The notes under the pieces: generated by a model
What the model was told of the DNA's origin: nothing
Seen by the model: the letters and a program-made list of their open reading frames with translations, nothing else
The model's database searches: none
Translations under genes and position numbers: made by a program
In this document: one piece after another, positions 16,372-28,244 of the stretch
How the letters are laid out: every line of letters starts with the position of its first letter
Position numbering within the stretch: the stretch's first letter is position 1
Assembly (NCBI RefSeq): GCF_900142645.1
Contig: NZ_FRBP01000007.1
Coordinates: 150,662-214,661 of the forward strand
From: Eubacterium callanderi
GTDB taxonomy: Bacteria > Bacillota > Clostridia > Eubacteriales > Eubacteriaceae
Reading direction: 5' to 3'
DNA length: 64,000 nucleotides

Positions 16372-16827
16372 CTAATCCAGCCCGTCGATATCTTTTACTA
16401 AATTATATATCCACTCAGGGTTTTTTGCACCTGCTATTTTTTGTAAAACCATTTCATCTTGTATCATCAGGACAATTTTCTGCAGGGTTTCAATCTGCTT
16501 TTCACCGTCTTTTATGGCTAAAAGAAAGACGATGGAGACATCGATACACTCCTCAGGCGCGCCCATACCGTGAAAAACCACAGGATTTTTTAAAGTGATA
16601 AGCGATACCGCCTCCTCGAGCACATTGTCAGGCTCGGCGTGGGGAATGGCGACGCCGACGGGCGTCGGCAGACCTGTCGGGAAAATTTTCTCCCGCTCAC
16701 AGGCAGCGGTGATGTAGCCCTCATCAATTCGATTGTCCCTTAAAAGGGGAGAGGCGGCGGCCTCTATCGCTTGAAAGCAGTCCGCCGCCTCTACATTAAT
16801 CTGAATGTATTTTTGATTAATCAGCAT
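16372..16827 (-). CDS. PTS sugar transporter subunit IIA (fructose/galactitol type)
   Basis: 151 residues from the ATG at 16827. The start lies 4 nt after the gyrA stop codon, with no clear ribosome site, so translation may depend on coupling to gyrA. The phospho-accepting histidine is in TPVGVAIPHAEPDNV, the usual PTS_EIIA_2 motif. It would take phosphate from HPr and pass it to the IIB protein encoded two genes on. A longer frame upstream lies inside gyrA and is rejected. Confidence 0.85.
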   Translation of the reverse strand: MLINQKYIQINVEAADCFQAIEAAASPLLRDNRIDEGYITAACEREKIFPTGLPTPVGVAIPHAEPDNVLEEAVSLITLKNPVVFHGMGAPEECIDVSIVFLLAIKDGEKQIETLQKIVLMIQDEMVLQKIAGAKNPEWIYNLVKDIDGLD

Positions 16828-16831
16828 TTTT

Positions 16832-19336
16832 TTATTTTTCGTCCAGAATGGAAACCTGGCCGTCCTCAATGTCTTCTTCCGGGTCTTCCTTATAAACCTT
16901 GGAAATGGTCGCAATCTGTTCGCCGGCCTGAAGCTTCATCAGGCGGACACCCTGGGTATTACGGCCAACGGTGGAGATGTCATTGCCCTCCAGCTTAATG
17001 ACCACACCCTGGTTATTGATCATCATGATCTCACCGTCCCGGCTGATGACGCAGAAGCCCACCAGCTCGCCGGTTTTCTTGGTCACCTTATAGGTCTGAA
17101 CGCCCTTGCCGCCGCGTTTCTGGGAACGGTACTGGTCACCGGAGGTCAGCTTGCCATAGCCGTTGTCCGATACGCAGAGCACAAACAAGTCATCCGATAC
17201 AATGTCCATACCCACAACCACGTCGTCATCGCGCAGCTCGATACCGCGGACACCGATGGAGGTACGTTTCAGCGGACGCACTTCCTTTGAGGTAAACCGG
17301 ATAGCATAGCCCTTCTGTGTCCCCATGACAATATCCTCGTTTTCTTCCACCAGACGGACGTTGATGAGCTCATCACCTTCGCGCAGGTTAATGCCAATGA
17401 TGCCGTTCTTTCTGGAAGAATCATACTCCGTGAGGTCGGTTTTCTTAATGATCCCCTGCTTGGTCGCCATGATCAGGCATTTATCCGCTGTAAATTCTTT
17501 AACCGGAATCATGGTCGTGATCTTTTCATCCGGATCAAGCTGAAGAATATTGACAATGGCAGTCCCTCTTGCGGTACGGCCGCCTTCAGGCACTTCAAAG
17601 GCCTTCAGGCGGTACACCTTGCCCTTGTTGCTGAAGAACAGCAGGAAGTGGTGGGTGGTGGTGGTGAAGAGGTGTTCCACAAAGTCGTTCTCACGGGTGG
17701 AAAGAGCAGTGATCCCCTTGCCGCCGCGCTTCTGTGAGCGGTAGGTGTCTGCCGAAATCCGTTTGACATAGCCAATATGGGTCATGGTGATGACCACTTC
17801 CTCCTCTTCAATGAGGTCTTCCACATCAAAGTCTTCCACGTCGATGTCAAAGGAGGTTCTCCGCTCATCGCCATATTTTTCCTTGATTTCTGTCAGCTCA
17901 TCCTTGATGATGTTTAACACGAGCTGTTCGTCTGCCAAAATCGCTTTGTACTCAGCGATCATTTTCTGCAGCTCAGCGTATTCTTCCTCGATCTTTTCGC
18001 GTTCCAGACCGGTCAGGCGCTGGAGACGCATGTCCAGAATCGCCTGCGCCTGGATTTCGGTCAGGGCAAAGCGTTCCATGAGCTGGACTTTGGCTTCCTT
18101 GCCGTCCTTAGCCGCACGGATCAGCGCGATGACTTCATCGATGTTGTCAAGGGCGATGCGCAGACCTTCCAGGATATGCGCTCTGGCTTCTGCCTTTTTC
18201 AAATCAAAGATGGTTCTTCTTGTAATGATTTCCTTCTGGTGCTCAACATAATAGTGCAGCACCTGCTTCAGGTTCAGAACCTTGGGCTCAAGCTTTTTCT
18301 TATCGTACTCATTGCCCACCAGCGCCAGCATGATGACGCCGAAGGTATCCTGGAGCTGTGTGTGCTTATACAGCTGATTCAGGATGATGGTCTCATTGGC
18401 GTCGCGCTTGAGCTCAATCACAATGCGGATACCTTTTTTAAGGTCTGTTTCATCGCGGAGGTCTGCAATGCCCTCCACACGCTTTTCCTTGACCAATTCA
18501 GCGATTTTTTCCACCAGCTTGGACTTATTGACCATGTAAGGGATCTCGGTGACAACGATCTGTTTACGGCCTTTTTTGGTGGTCTCCATCTCAACCTTTG
18601 AACGTATCTTAATACGTCCGCGCCCGGTGCGGTAAGCTTCCTTAATACCGGATTTTCCAAGCAGAATACCAGCGGTTGGAAAGTCCGGCCCTTTGATATG
18701 AACCATAAGCTCATCGATGGTGATGTCCGGGTTGTCAATATAAGCGATGGTGCCGTCGACCACCTCGCCTAAATTGTGAGGCGGAATGTTGGTGGCCATC
18801 CCGACCGCAATCCCGGCAGAGCCGTTGACCAGCAGATGGGGGACACGGGCCGGAAGGACTTCCGGTTCCATTTCAGATTCATCGAAGTTCGGAATAAAGT
18901 CAACCGTGTCCTTATTGATGTCACGCAGCATTTCCAGCGCGATTTTGGACATCTTGGCCTCTGTGTAACGCATGGCAGCAGCGCCGTCACCGTCGATGGA
19001 GCCAAAGTTACCCTGTCCGTAGATAGTCATATAACGGGTTGAGAATTCCTGGGCCATACGCACCATGGCGTCATAGACCGCGGTATCGCCGTGCGGGTGA
19101 TATTTCCCCAAAACTTCCCCGACAATACGGGCAGATTTACGGGTCGGCTTGTCGGGCGTCATGCCAAGCTCGCTCATGGCGTACAGGATACGTCTGTGAA
19201 CAGGCTTTAAGCCGTCGCGCACATCCGGCAGGGCACGCCCGATGATAACACTCATGGCGTAATCCACATAGCAGGACTTCATCTCTTCTTCAATATTTAC
19301 TTCTTTTATTCGGTCATATTCTATAATTTCATCCAT
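16832..19336 (-). CDS. gyrA: DNA gyrase subunit A
   Basis: 834 residues, usual length. The catalytic tyrosine is Y124 in AAAMRYTEA. The quinolone region reads GDTAVYD (T85, D89), with Thr at the position that is Ser83 in E. coli, a common Gram-positive state. The C-terminal half is the beta-pinwheel DNA-wrapping domain with the GyrA box SQKRGGKG and related repeats. With GyrB it introduces negative supercoils. It lies downstream of gyrB, separated by a 144-bp repeat; GGGAG is about 14 nt upstream of the ATG. Confidence 0.98.
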   Translation of the reverse strand: MDEIIEYDRIKEVNIEEEMKSCYVDYAMSVIIGRALPDVRDGLKPVHRRILYAMSELGMTPDKPTRKSARIVGEVLGKYHPHGDTAVYDAMVRMAQEFSTRYMTIYGQGNFGSIDGDGAAAMRYTEAKMSKIALEMLRDINKDTVDFIPNFDESEMEPEVLPARVPHLLVNGSAGIAVGMATNIPPHNLGEVVDGTIAYIDNPDITIDELMVHIKGPDFPTAGILLGKSGIKEAYRTGRGRIKIRSKVEMETTKKGRKQIVVTEIPYMVNKSKLVEKIAELVKEKRVEGIADLRDETDLKKGIRIVIELKRDANETIILNQLYKHTQLQDTFGVIMLALVGNEYDKKKLEPKVLNLKQVLHYYVEHQKEIITRRTIFDLKKAEARAHILEGLRIALDNIDEVIALIRAAKDGKEAKVQLMERFALTEIQAQAILDMRLQRLTGLEREKIEEEYAELQKMIAEYKAILADEQLVLNIIKDELTEIKEKYGDERRTSFDIDVEDFDVEDLIEEEEVVITMTHIGYVKRISADTYRSQKRGGKGITALSTRENDFVEHLFTTTTHHFLLFFSNKGKVYRLKAFEVPEGGRTARGTAIVNILQLDPDEKITTMIPVKEFTADKCLIMATKQGIIKKTDLTEYDSSRKNGIIGINLREGDELINVRLVEENEDIVMGTQKGYAIRFTSKEVRPLKRTSIGVRGIELRDDDVVVGMDIVSDDLFVLCVSDNGYGKLTSGDQYRSQKRGGKGVQTYKVTKKTGELVGFCVISRDGEIMMINNQGVVIKLEGNDISTVGRNTQGVRLMKLQAGEQIATISKVYKEDPEEDIEDGQVSILDEK

Positions 19337-19365
19337 ATTTTAAGTTTAACTCCCAAGTTTAAAAT

Positions 19366-19506
19366 GATCGTATTTTATATAAAAAATCTTATATCATCCT
19401 TCGGATGATTTTTTATACAAAATGCCTTAGCCTCATTGCCGAACACCCAGGATCGGCCGCTCCCTTTTCGTGTTCTGCCAAATTTTTTCAAAATTTGGAT
19501 TCGGCG

Positions 19507-19509
<3 letters not shown>
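19366..19509 (-). repeat. 144-bp structured repeat, copy A, starting at the gyrB stop codon
   Basis: Reading on the minus strand, the element begins with the TGA that ends gyrB (19507-19509) and runs TGACGCCGAATCC to TACGATC. It contains hairpin CCAAATTTT-GAA-AAAATTTGG and a long stem AAAAAATC/GATTTTTT enclosing a 24-nt segment (19386-19409). A second copy of exactly the same length starts at the dnaA stop codon. In copy A the 24-nt segment is in the opposite orientation to that in copy B. It could act as a terminator/processing element between gyrB and gyrA. Confidence 0.88.
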
Positions 19510-21559
<2,050 letters not shown>

Positions 21560-21575
<16 letters not shown>

Positions 21576-22675
21576 TTTAATTGCCGTCCATCCTCTATTT
21601 TTAAAATCTTAGATGGAAGTTCGCTGTAATGCTCGATAAAAGATGGGTCCGTACAGGTGATAAACGCCTGGGTCTTTCCAAGAATGGAAAGAATGTTGCG
21701 CTGACGCCTGTCATCCAGCTCGGACAAAATATCATCAAGGAGCACCACCGGATAATCCCCGGTGCTCTCCCTGTAAATTTCTATCTGAGAAAGCTTCAAA
21801 GAAATAGCAGCTGTCCGCTGCTGTCCCTGTGAGCCGTATTTTTTTGCGTCCTTACCGTTTAGGTGAATCATGATATCGTCCACATGGGGCCCGTAGGTGG
21901 TAGACCCACGGGCAATGTCCTCCTGCCGGGAGGCCTGAAGCTTTTCTCTGAAAATCCTCTCAAGGTCAGAAAACTCCTGGGGATTCTCGAGCACGTTGTT
22001 CTGATAAAAGAGCACCAGCTCCTCCTGGCCGCCGCTGAGCTCACGGTGAAGCTCCCGGGCTTTTACATTCAGCCGCCTGAGGTAATCAATGCGGTAGCGC
22101 ATGAGCATCGAACCGTATTTGACCAGCTGCTCATCCCATGAATCCAAGGTAAGGGCCAGAGTGCTGTCGTACTTTATTTCTTTAAGCAGCGCATTGCGCT
22201 GATTATGTATTTTGGCGTAATTCTTCAAAATATAGGGATAATTGGGCTTAAACCCGCTGATTTCATTGTTCATGAAACGCCTTCTTTTTTCAGGCCCTTC
22301 CTTAACGATTTTCAGGTCATCAGGCTCAAAAAGAATGGTGGTCAGGACCCCCAGCACAGCATCTCGCCTGGTTTCCTTCTTACCATTTAAAAGAACCGTC
22401 TTTTTTTTATCCTGCATCTTAATGGACAGGGTATGGGAGGTGTCCTCCTTGACAATATCCGCCTGCACAAAAAAACCCGATTCGTCGAAGCCCACCATAT
22501 CCATCAGAGTTCCCGTCTTATGGGAATAGCCCCTGGACAGCAGGTGAATACTCTCGACTAAATTGGTTTTTCCCTGGGCATTCTGGCCGCAGATGACATT
22601 GATGCCAGGCGAAAATTCTAAGGTCTCATCCCTGTAGTTCCGGTAATGGACAAGGTGCAGCCTGGTGAGAATCAT
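21560..22675 (-). CDS. recF: DNA replication and repair protein RecF
   Basis: 371 residues. Walker [10 protein letters not shown] lies at 30-38, the signature motif around [17 protein letters not shown], and Walker [13 protein letters not shown] follows. RecF loads RecA at gaps together with RecO and RecR. The start ATG overlaps the S4-domain gene stop by 4 nt. The last codons and stop come from the adjacent palindromic repeat. Confidence 0.97.
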
Positions 22676-22890
22676 TGGGCAGCGGCAACCTCAAAGCTTC
22701 CGGCGTCCTCCACCTCAACCACATCTCCGGGACGAAGTTTTTTACCGCGCATGGTACAGATTTCTCCGTTTACACGTACCATTTCATCCTGAATCACCAT
22801 TTTTGCGTCGCTGCCATTACCAACCAGCCCGGCAAACTTAAGAAGCTGATCCAGCTTTATGAACTCCGTGTTAATTTCGATAATTTCCAT
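22672..22890 (-). CDS. yaaA: S4-domain RNA-binding protein YaaA
   Basis: 72 residues. The S4 motif reads [20 protein letters not shown]...VRVNGE, then [12 protein letters not shown]. In Bacillus this small RNA-binding protein is encoded between dnaN and recF and helps ribosome assembly. The same position and coupling to recF (4-nt overlap) support the call. Confidence 0.92.
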   Translation of the reverse strand: MEIIEINTEFIKLDQLLKFAGLVGNGSDAKMVIQDEMVRVNGEICTMRGKKLRPGDVVEVEDAGSFEVAAAQ

Positions 22891-23019
22891 ATTTATTCCT
22901 CTTTAAGTCTGTAAGCCTTTTAAAAAATAGTTTTTCTCGCGTTTTCCCCTTAAAATTGGAAATACGCTTAAAAAACAGCAATAAAAATAGCATACATAGG
23001 ATAGTATACCACAAATAAA

Positions 23020-23043
23020 AAAGGATTTGTAAACAAATCCTTT
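23020..23043 (-). terminator. Terminator after dnaN
   Basis: AAAGGATTTGT and ACAAATCCTTT form an 11-bp perfect stem followed on the minus strand by more T. It lies about 60 bp past the dnaN stop; the rest of the 216-bp gap to yaaA holds a TATACT-type -10 on the minus strand and no gene. Confidence 0.8.
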
Positions 23044-23106
23044 AAAATCATGATTTTTCTTAATGATAATACAGATTTTTCTCAAAGTTTCTATTTTAGA
23101 AAAAAC

Positions 23107-24222
23107 TCAGGCTTCCTCAGCGATCCGGACTGGCAGAATCAGGTAAATAAATTCATCTGAACCGTCTGCCGGTACGATCACCGCCGGTCCAACAGAGGTG
23201 GTCAGCTCAATACTCATCTCATCCCGGTCGATAACCTTCAGCGCATCGATGAAAAACTTGGAGTTAAAAGCGATTTTGATGGGATCGCCTTGATTTTCAA
23301 TTGGAATCACCTCAAAGACATCCCCGATTTCAGCATTGGAGGTCAAAATCAGCTGGTCAATGTTAAAGTCCATTTTAATGAGGTTATTCTTACCCTCTCT
23401 CGCCAAAAGGGCAGCGCGTTCACTGCTCTCTAAAAGTAGCTTTCTGGAAACCTTGACCTGGGTGGCTTTTTCTGTTGGGATAATGTGCTTATAATTGATG
23501 AATTCACCCTCCAGCAGGCGGGAGGTGAACTGGGTATTGCCCATTTCAAAGAAAATCTGGGTTTTTGAGAATTTCACAATGACATTTTCATTATAACCGG
23601 ATAACAGCTTATTGAGCTCGTTCATGCTCTTTCCCGGGATAATCACAGAAATACTGCCGTCAATGGCTTCCTTGAGCTTACCTCTCTTTAAGGAAAGGCG
23701 GTATCCGTCCAGGGCGATTAAGCTGATGGCGTCATTTTCAATTTCCATTTTAAGCCCCGTGAGCACTGGAATGTTTTCGCTGACAGCCACCGAAAAAATG
23801 GTGCCGCGGATCATTTCTTTCAGAACACCTGCTTCAATGACAAAGCTGTGCTCCTCAATGACTTCCGGAAATTCTGGAAACTCATCGGTCGGGAAGCCCT
23901 TAATGGTAAAGTTTGACAGGAGGCATTCAATTTTCACCTGGTTCGAGTCATCTTTTTGGAAAAAAACCTCTTCTCCCGATAATTTCCGGATCACTTCAGT
24001 AATCAGATTGGATGATAAAATAATCTCACCATCCATGTCCACATTGGCCGGAATACTGGTTTGAACGCCGATTTCCAGATCCGTGGAGGTTAAAACTAAT
24101 TGATTATTGTATACCTGAAACAAGATTCCCTCAAGAACAGGAAGGGTGGTTTTATTAGATACCCCTTTCTGGGCAATGGATAAAGCGTTGATAAGCGCGT
24201 CACGCGAGCAGCTGAATTTCAT
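23107..24222 (-). CDS. dnaN: DNA polymerase III sliding clamp (beta subunit)
   Basis: 371 residues with the three repeated clamp domains of DnaN. MKFSCSRDALINAL begins the protein and the conserved YLILPVRIAE end follows. The ring tethers polymerase to DNA. GAGAGGTG precedes the ATG. It lies downstream of dnaA with the origin unwinding region in between. Confidence 0.97.
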   Translation of the reverse strand: MKFSCSRDALINALSIAQKGVSNKTTLPVLEGILFQVYNNQLVLTSTDLEIGVQTSIPANVDMDGEIILSSNLITEVIRKLSGEEVFFQKDDSNQVKIECLLSNFTIKGFPTDEFPEFPEVIEEHSFVIEAGVLKEMIRGTIFSVAVSENIPVLTGLKMEIENDAISLIALDGYRLSLKRGKLKEAIDGSISVIIPGKSMNELNKLLSGYNENVIVKFSKTQIFFEMGNTQFTSRLLEGEFINYKHIIPTEKATQVKVSRKLLLESSERAALLAREGKNNLIKMDFNIDQLILTSNAEIGDVFEVIPIENQGDPIKIAFNSKFFIDALKVIDRDEMSIELTTSVGPAVIVPADGSDEFIYLILPVRIAEEA

Positions 24223-24438
24223 AAAGGCACCTCTCTTTTGGGAAGGCTGCTTCCCTGAATATTAGATATTATATAAGTATTTATTTTAGTAATAATAGTA
24301 GTAGGGGATGTGTAGATTGTGGATAACTCAGAAAACAGCGAAAGGCCGCTGAAATTTGAAGTTACTTACAGTGGACAAGGTGTGGATAAACAGCGTCATA
24401 TTCTGTTGAGAAAAAACGGGTTATCCACAGGGGTTAAG
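24223..24438. other. Origin unwinding region between dnaA and dnaN (DnaA-trios and DnaA boxes)
   Basis: An AT-rich tract (24258-24286) is followed by six consecutive trios TAG-TAA-TAA-TAG-TAG-TAG (24287-24304), then GGG, and 13 nt later a perfect DnaA box TGTGGATAA (24318-24326). Further perfect boxes are at 24381-24389 (same orientation) and 24421-24429 (TTATCCACA). This is the order of the Bacillus subtilis basal unwinding system: DnaA box, GC-rich spacer, DnaA-trios, AT-rich DNA. It is the best candidate for the strand-opening site. Confidence 0.8.
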
Positions 24439-24582
24439 GATCGTATTTTAACTAAAAAATCATCCGAAGGATATTAAAAGATTTTTTAGTTAAAATGCAT
24501 TAGCCTCGTTACCGAACCCCCGGGAGCTGCCGCTCCCTTTTTGTGTTCTGCCAAATTTTTTCAAAATTTGGACTCGGCGTCA
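24439..24582 (-). repeat. 144-bp structured repeat, copy B, starting at the dnaA stop codon
   Basis: Same length as copy A and beginning, on the minus strand, with the TGA of dnaA (24580-24582). It has hairpins CCAAATTTT-GAA-AAAATTTGG and GGGAGC-GGCA-GCTCCC, and a stem TTTTAACTAAAAAATC with its complement enclosing a 24-nt segment (24459-24482). That segment reads as the inverse of the one in copy A. It separates dnaA from the unwinding region. Confidence 0.88.
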
Positions 24583-25929
24583 GTTTCCTGTAATCTCTTT
24601 TTGTATACGGATGATCAGGTTTTTAAAGTCTGTGTTCGCTTCCATTTCCTCGTTGATCTTCTGGCAGGCGTGGATGACGGTGGAGTGGTCACGGCCGCCA
24701 AATTCTTCGCCGATCTTTGGAAGAGAAAGGTCGGTTAAATCACGGGTCAGGTACATGGCCACCTGCCGTGGCAGTGAAATGGCCTTGGTTCTTTTTTTGG
24801 AATCGATGTCCTCAATGGTAACATTGAAATATTTGGCGGTCATTTCCTTGATATAGGTACTGTTGATGACGATGTTTTCCTTGGCCTTGAAAATATCCTT
24901 TAAAGCGTCTTTGGCTGTTTCCAGGCAGATAGGCTCGCCATGGAGCTTGGAGTAGGCGACCACTGTGGTTAAAGCACCCTCCAGCTCCCGGATATTTGAG
25001 TGGATGCTGTCCGCGATAAAGCTGAGCACATCATTCGGAATCTCTTCCTTATAGGATTCGGCTTTTTTGCGCAGGATGGCAATTCGTGTTTCAAAGTTCG
25101 GGGCAGAGATGTCTGTGATCAAGCCCATTTCAAAGCGTGAGCGCAGGCGTTCCTCCAGCTTTGGAATTTCCTTTGGCGGGCGGTCTGAGCTGATGACAAT
25201 CTGTTTGTTTTCCTCGTGCAGGGCATTAAAGGTATGGAAAAACTCCTCCTGTGTTCCGTCCTTGCCGGCAAGGAACTGAATATCATCAATGAGCAGGATA
25301 TCCACGTTGCGGTATTTATTTCTGAAGTCAATGTTATTCTGGTTCTGGATGGCGTCGATGAATTCATTGGTGAATTTTTCGCAGGACACATAAACCACTT
25401 TTTTGGTGGGCGCATAAGAGAGAATATAATTCCCGATGGCCTGCATGAGATGGGTTTTCCCGAGACCGACGCCCCCGTAGATAAACAGGGGGTTGTAGCG
25501 TTCTGACGGCGCTTCTGATACAGCGACGCAGGCAGCGTGGGCAAAGCGGTTGTTTTCGCCGATGACGAATTTTTCAAAGGTATACTTGGGATTCATGCTG
25601 CCGCCGTTGTTTGAAGATTTGGTATTCCCCTCGTTTTTAGGCATGGGAGCGCTCTGCTCAGCAGTATCCGGTACTTCCTTTTCAGATAAAACGATCTGGA
25701 CTTTGCACTCCTGTTCCATAACCTGGCTCAGTGCGTTGGTGATCAAAGCCTTATAGCGGGTTTCAAGCATGCCCCGTTCAAAATCATTATCTGAAATAAG
25801 ATAAAAGGTGCCGCCAATTATTTTCAGCGGTTTTGTATTCGTAAACCAGGTATTGTAACTGAGCTCAGACATCTCTTCCTTAATAAGGCTCAGCGCTTTC
25901 TCCCAGATTTTTACAATTGAATCATCCAC
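24580..25929 (-). CDS. dnaA: Chromosomal replication initiator protein DnaA
   Basis: 449 residues. Domain I is at the N-terminus, a Ser/Asn-rich linker follows (about 90-115), and the AAA+ domain has Walker [11 protein letters not shown] and Walker [12 protein letters not shown]. Domain IV ends the protein with the DnaA-box recognition motif [15 protein letters not shown]. It binds TTATCCACA boxes and opens the origin. GGAGG precedes the ATG, and a box-like CTGTGGATGA covers the start codon, suggesting autoregulation as in other bacteria. Confidence 0.98.
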   Translation of the reverse strand: MDDSIVKIWEKALSLIKEEMSELSYNTWFTNTKPLKIIGGTFYLISDNDFERGMLETRYKALITNALSQVMEQECKVQIVLSEKEVPDTAEQSAPMPKNEGNTKSSNNGGSMNPKYTFEKFVIGENNRFAHAACVAVSEAPSERYNPLFIYGGVGLGKTHLMQAIGNYILSYAPTKKVVYVSCEKFTNEFIDAIQNQNNIDFRNKYRNVDILLIDDIQFLAGKDGTQEEFFHTFNALHEENKQIVISSDRPPKEIPKLEERLRSRFEMGLITDISAPNFETRIAILRKKAESYKEEIPNDVLSFIADSIHSNIRELEGALTTVVAYSKLHGEPICLETAKDALKDIFKAKENIVINSTYIKEMTAKYFNVTIEDIDSKKRTKAISLPRQVAMYLTRDLTDLSLPKIGEEFGGRDHSTVIHACQKINEEMEANTDFKNLIIRIQKEITGN

Positions 25930-26340
25930 AGGTCAACCTCCGATTTGTTTGTGAGTATTAGGATATTTTAATTAAGATTCTATGCACAAAAATTGAACAG
26001 AGTTGTGCACAGAGGTTAAATTGTTTTAATTGTAAACACAGATGTTAATAAAAGATTAAGGTTTTATCCGCAAGAAAAACCGCCTAAACAAGCCGGTTTC
26101 AGTGTTTTTATCAAGTTGTGCACAGCTTATCCATAGACTAGTAAACAAAAAACAAAAGCTGTGGAAAAGTGTGGATATTTATTAACAGTATAGTACAGTA
26201 TAACAAAGTCCTGTGGATAATTCAATAAGATTAAAAGAGATTGTGGATAAAAAAATGGGTTTTTACCAGATTCGGACAAAAAATACCATTATAAAAGCCA
26301 TGAAAAAAACAAAGGAAAACATGCCTTTTTGAGAAAATTT
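25930..26340. other. oriC region upstream of dnaA (DnaA-box cluster)
   Basis: A 511-bp gene-free interval between divergent dnaA and rpmH. Perfect DnaA boxes TGTGGATAA are at 26212-26220 and 26242-26250. One-mismatch boxes are at 26127-26135 (TTATCCATA), 26170-26178 (TGTGGATAT) and 26160-26168 (TGTGGAAAA). GTTGTGCACAG occurs twice (about 26002 and 26115). The surroundings are AT-rich. Together with the unwinding region on the other side of dnaA this makes a bipartite origin as in Bacillus. The dnaA promoter must also lie here; no clear hexamers stand out on the minus strand. Confidence 0.85.
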
Positions 26341-26341
26341 C

Positions 26342-26370
26342 TTGACAACAGGGAGCCAAAATTATATAAT
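26342..26370 (+). promoter_or_regulatory. rpmH promoter
   Basis: Perfect consensus: TTGACA (26342-26347), 17-bp spacer, TATAAT (26365-26370), 70 bp before the rpmH ATG. Confidence 0.95.
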
Positions 26371-26440
26371 CCTAAAGTAAAAGTCTAATATGCTTATGAA
26401 AACTAAATGATGATAAATCGGAAAGTCAGGGGGTGTCGTA

Positions 26441-26575
26441 ATGAAAAGAACATTTCAACCAAAAGTAAGACAGCGTAAAAAAGAACATGGTTTCAGAAAA
26501 AGAATGTCTACCACAAGTGGTCGTGTGATTTTAAAGAAAAGAAGATCAAAAGGTAGAGCAAAATTATCTGCATAG
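26441..26575 (+). CDS. rpmH: Large ribosomal subunit protein bL34
   Basis: 44 residues, highly basic. It starts [18 protein letters not shown] and continues [17 protein letters not shown], the canonical L34 sequence. Its position divergent from dnaA and ahead of rnpA is conserved across Firmicutes. The start codon is the first ATG after AGGGGGTG. Its promoter is the strongest in the window. Confidence 0.98.
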   Translation: MKRTFQPKVRQRKKEHGFRKRMSTTSGRVILKKRRSKGRAKLSA

Positions 26576-26584
26576 ACTTGTATG

Positions 26585-26613
26585 GACCGTTTAAGCTTCT
26601 TGAACGGTCTTTT
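26585..26613 (+). terminator. Hairpin between rpmH and rnpA (terminator or attenuator)
   Basis: GACCGTTTAAG, loop CTT, CTTGAACGGTC (one G-U pair), then CTTTTG. It lies 9 bp past rpmH. The short T-run suggests partial termination, which would make rpmH mRNA more abundant than rnpA mRNA. Confidence 0.7.
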
Positions 26614-26669
26614 GTTTACTGTGGCTTACCTGTAAATCGGGTAAAAACTCAATGTCAGGAGTAATCTTT

Positions 26670-27020
26670 TTGGCAAAAATTTGTACATTAAAAAAGCAGA
26701 AAGACTTTAAGCTTGTGTACCAAAAAGGGAAGGTCTTTGGCAATCGTAATCTTGTGATGCATTATTTAAAAAATGGGAAAGATACCAATCGTCTGGGTAT
26801 CATAGTGAGCAAAAAAGTTTCCAACCGCGCGGTGGTGCGCAATCGTATCAGGAGACAGCTCAAGGAAGCCTACAGGCTTAATGAAAATCAGTTTGCACTG
26901 GGATATGATTTAGTATTAATTGCCAAAGCCAGCTGTAAAGATGAAAAATATCCGGTTATCGAAAAATCTTTAAAGCATTTATTTTATAAGAAGAATCTTA
27001 TGAGGCAGGATCATGATTAA
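26670..27020 (+). CDS. rnpA: Ribonuclease P protein component
   Basis: 116 residues from the TTG at 26670, which is 8 nt after AGGAG; the ATG at 26652 lies just before that site and would put it inside the gene. Landmarks are FKLVYQKGKVFGNR and the RNR motif AVVRNRIRRQLKEAYR that contacts the RNase P RNA. The protein helps the catalytic RNA mature tRNA 5' ends. It overlaps yidD by 8 nt. Confidence 0.95.
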   Translation: MAKICTLKKQKDFKLVYQKGKVFGNRNLVMHYLKNGKDTNRLGIIVSKKVSNRAVVRNRIRRQLKEAYRLNENQFALGYDLVLIAKASCKDEKYPVIEKSLKHLFYKKNLMRQDHD

Positions 27021-27225
27021 AAGGTTTATTTTAAAATTGATACGCGGCTACCAGCGTTATATTTCGCCCTGTTTGCCGCATTCATGTCGATTTTTACCAA
27101 CCTGTTCAGAGTATTGCTACCAGGCCGTACTAAAATACGGTATATTTAAAGGACTGTTCCTCGGTACTAAAAGAATTTTAAAATGCCATCCCTTTCATCC
27201 GGGAGGCTATGATCCGCTCCCCTGA
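27013..27225 (+). CDS. yidD: Membrane protein insertion efficiency factor YidD
   Basis: 70 residues. The family pattern is clear: RGYQRYISPCLPHSCRFLPTC...SEYCYQAV, and the C-terminal CHPFHPGGYDPLP. YidD is a small membrane-peripheral protein that assists YidC. The position between rnpA and yidC is conserved. Confidence 0.95.
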   Translation: MIKRFILKLIRGYQRYISPCLPHSCRFLPTCSEYCYQAVLKYGIFKGLFLGTKRILKCHPFHPGGYDPLP

Positions 27226-27258
27226 TAATTTCAGGGGAAATTTTAAAGGAGCTATTGC

Positions 27259-28182
27259 ATGCATATTTTATATCAGGCATTTGGGTTTGTGCTGTTTCAA
27301 ATCTACAATTTTGTTCAGAATTACGGTGTGGCCGTTATTCTGTTTACCATTCTGGTAAAATTCTGTATTTTACCACTGAACATCAAGCAGACAAAATCCA
27401 TGAGAGAAATGCAGGCGTTACAGCCTGAACTGCAGAAGCTGCAGAAAAAGTATAAAAATAATCCAGAAAAGCTCAATCAGGAAACCATGAAGCTGTACAA
27501 GCTTTACAATGTCAGCCCAATGGCCGGCTGTCTGCCGCTCTTGATCCAGCTGCCCATTATTTACGCTTTGTTTGGAGCTTTGAGAGATCCTGGAAAATGG
27601 GTATTTACCAATGGCGATGTTTCAGCTATCAGCCAGCAGTTTTTATGGATTCCTGATTTAGGGAACCCGGACCCGTGGTACATTCTGCCAATCCTTTGTG
27701 TGGTCTTTACCTTCATTACACAGAAGTTCACCATGTCTGTACAGAAGGGGACCATGGACCCGTCTGCTGAAAAAACTCAGAACATGATGCTTTACATTAT
27801 GCCGATCTTCATCGGTTTCGCAGCCATTGGCATGCCGGCCGGTGTGGCGCTGTACTGGGTTGTTCAGAACGTCTTTACTTTTGTCCAGCAGTTTATCATG
27901 CTGCGCAAACCTGCTGAAAAGATCGATCCGCGTGAAGCTGAAAGACGTGTTGAAGAGGCAAAACGTGAAGAGATCAAAAAGAAGAAAGAAGAACGCAAGC
28001 AGCAGAGTGAAGCCAGAGCAGAAGCCATGGCGGCTCAGTCCGGTAAGCCAGTGAAAAAGAAGGAAGAGCCGACCGACAAAAAGCCTCTCACAAGACCGGC
28101 TTCCAGTAAAAAGGTAAAACGCCAGACCATCACAAAAATTCCTGAAAGGGATGCAACGGTGGAGGAGCCAAAAAACAAATAG
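27259..28182 (+). CDS. yidC: Membrane protein insertase YidC
   Basis: 307 residues of the Gram-positive short (60KD_IMP) type with about five membrane helices. The first cytoplasmic loop starts at LPLNIKQTKSMREMQALQPEL. The groove arginine of the family is expected near residue 37 but Lys35 (LVKFCILPL) occupies the basic position here, as in some homologues. The C-terminal tail (from about 230) is long and very Lys/Arg-rich, for ribosome contact. There is no lipobox cysteine at the N-terminus, unlike Bacillus SpoIIIJ. Confidence 0.95.
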   Translation: MHILYQAFGFVLFQIYNFVQNYGVAVILFTILVKFCILPLNIKQTKSMREMQALQPELQKLQKKYKNNPEKLNQETMKLYKLYNVSPMAGCLPLLIQLPIIYALFGALRDPGKWVFTNGDVSAISQQFLWIPDLGNPDPWYILPILCVVFTFITQKFTMSVQKGTMDPSAEKTQNMMLYIMPIFIGFAAIGMPAGVALYWVVQNVFTFVQQFIMLRKPAEKIDPREAERRVEEAKREEIKKKKEERKQQSEARAEAMAAQSGKPVKKKEEPTDKKPLTRPASSKKVKRQTITKIPERDATVEEPKNK

Positions 28183-28244
28183 GATTATGGGAATGAGGCT
28201 CTGGTCCCTGGCCGGAGTCAGGATATCTGCTAAGGAGAAGAATC

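Noticed and set aside
22903-23085. 60-codon minus-strand reading between dnaN and yaaA
   Set aside because: It crosses the dnaN terminator hairpin and has no ribosome site or conserved sequence.
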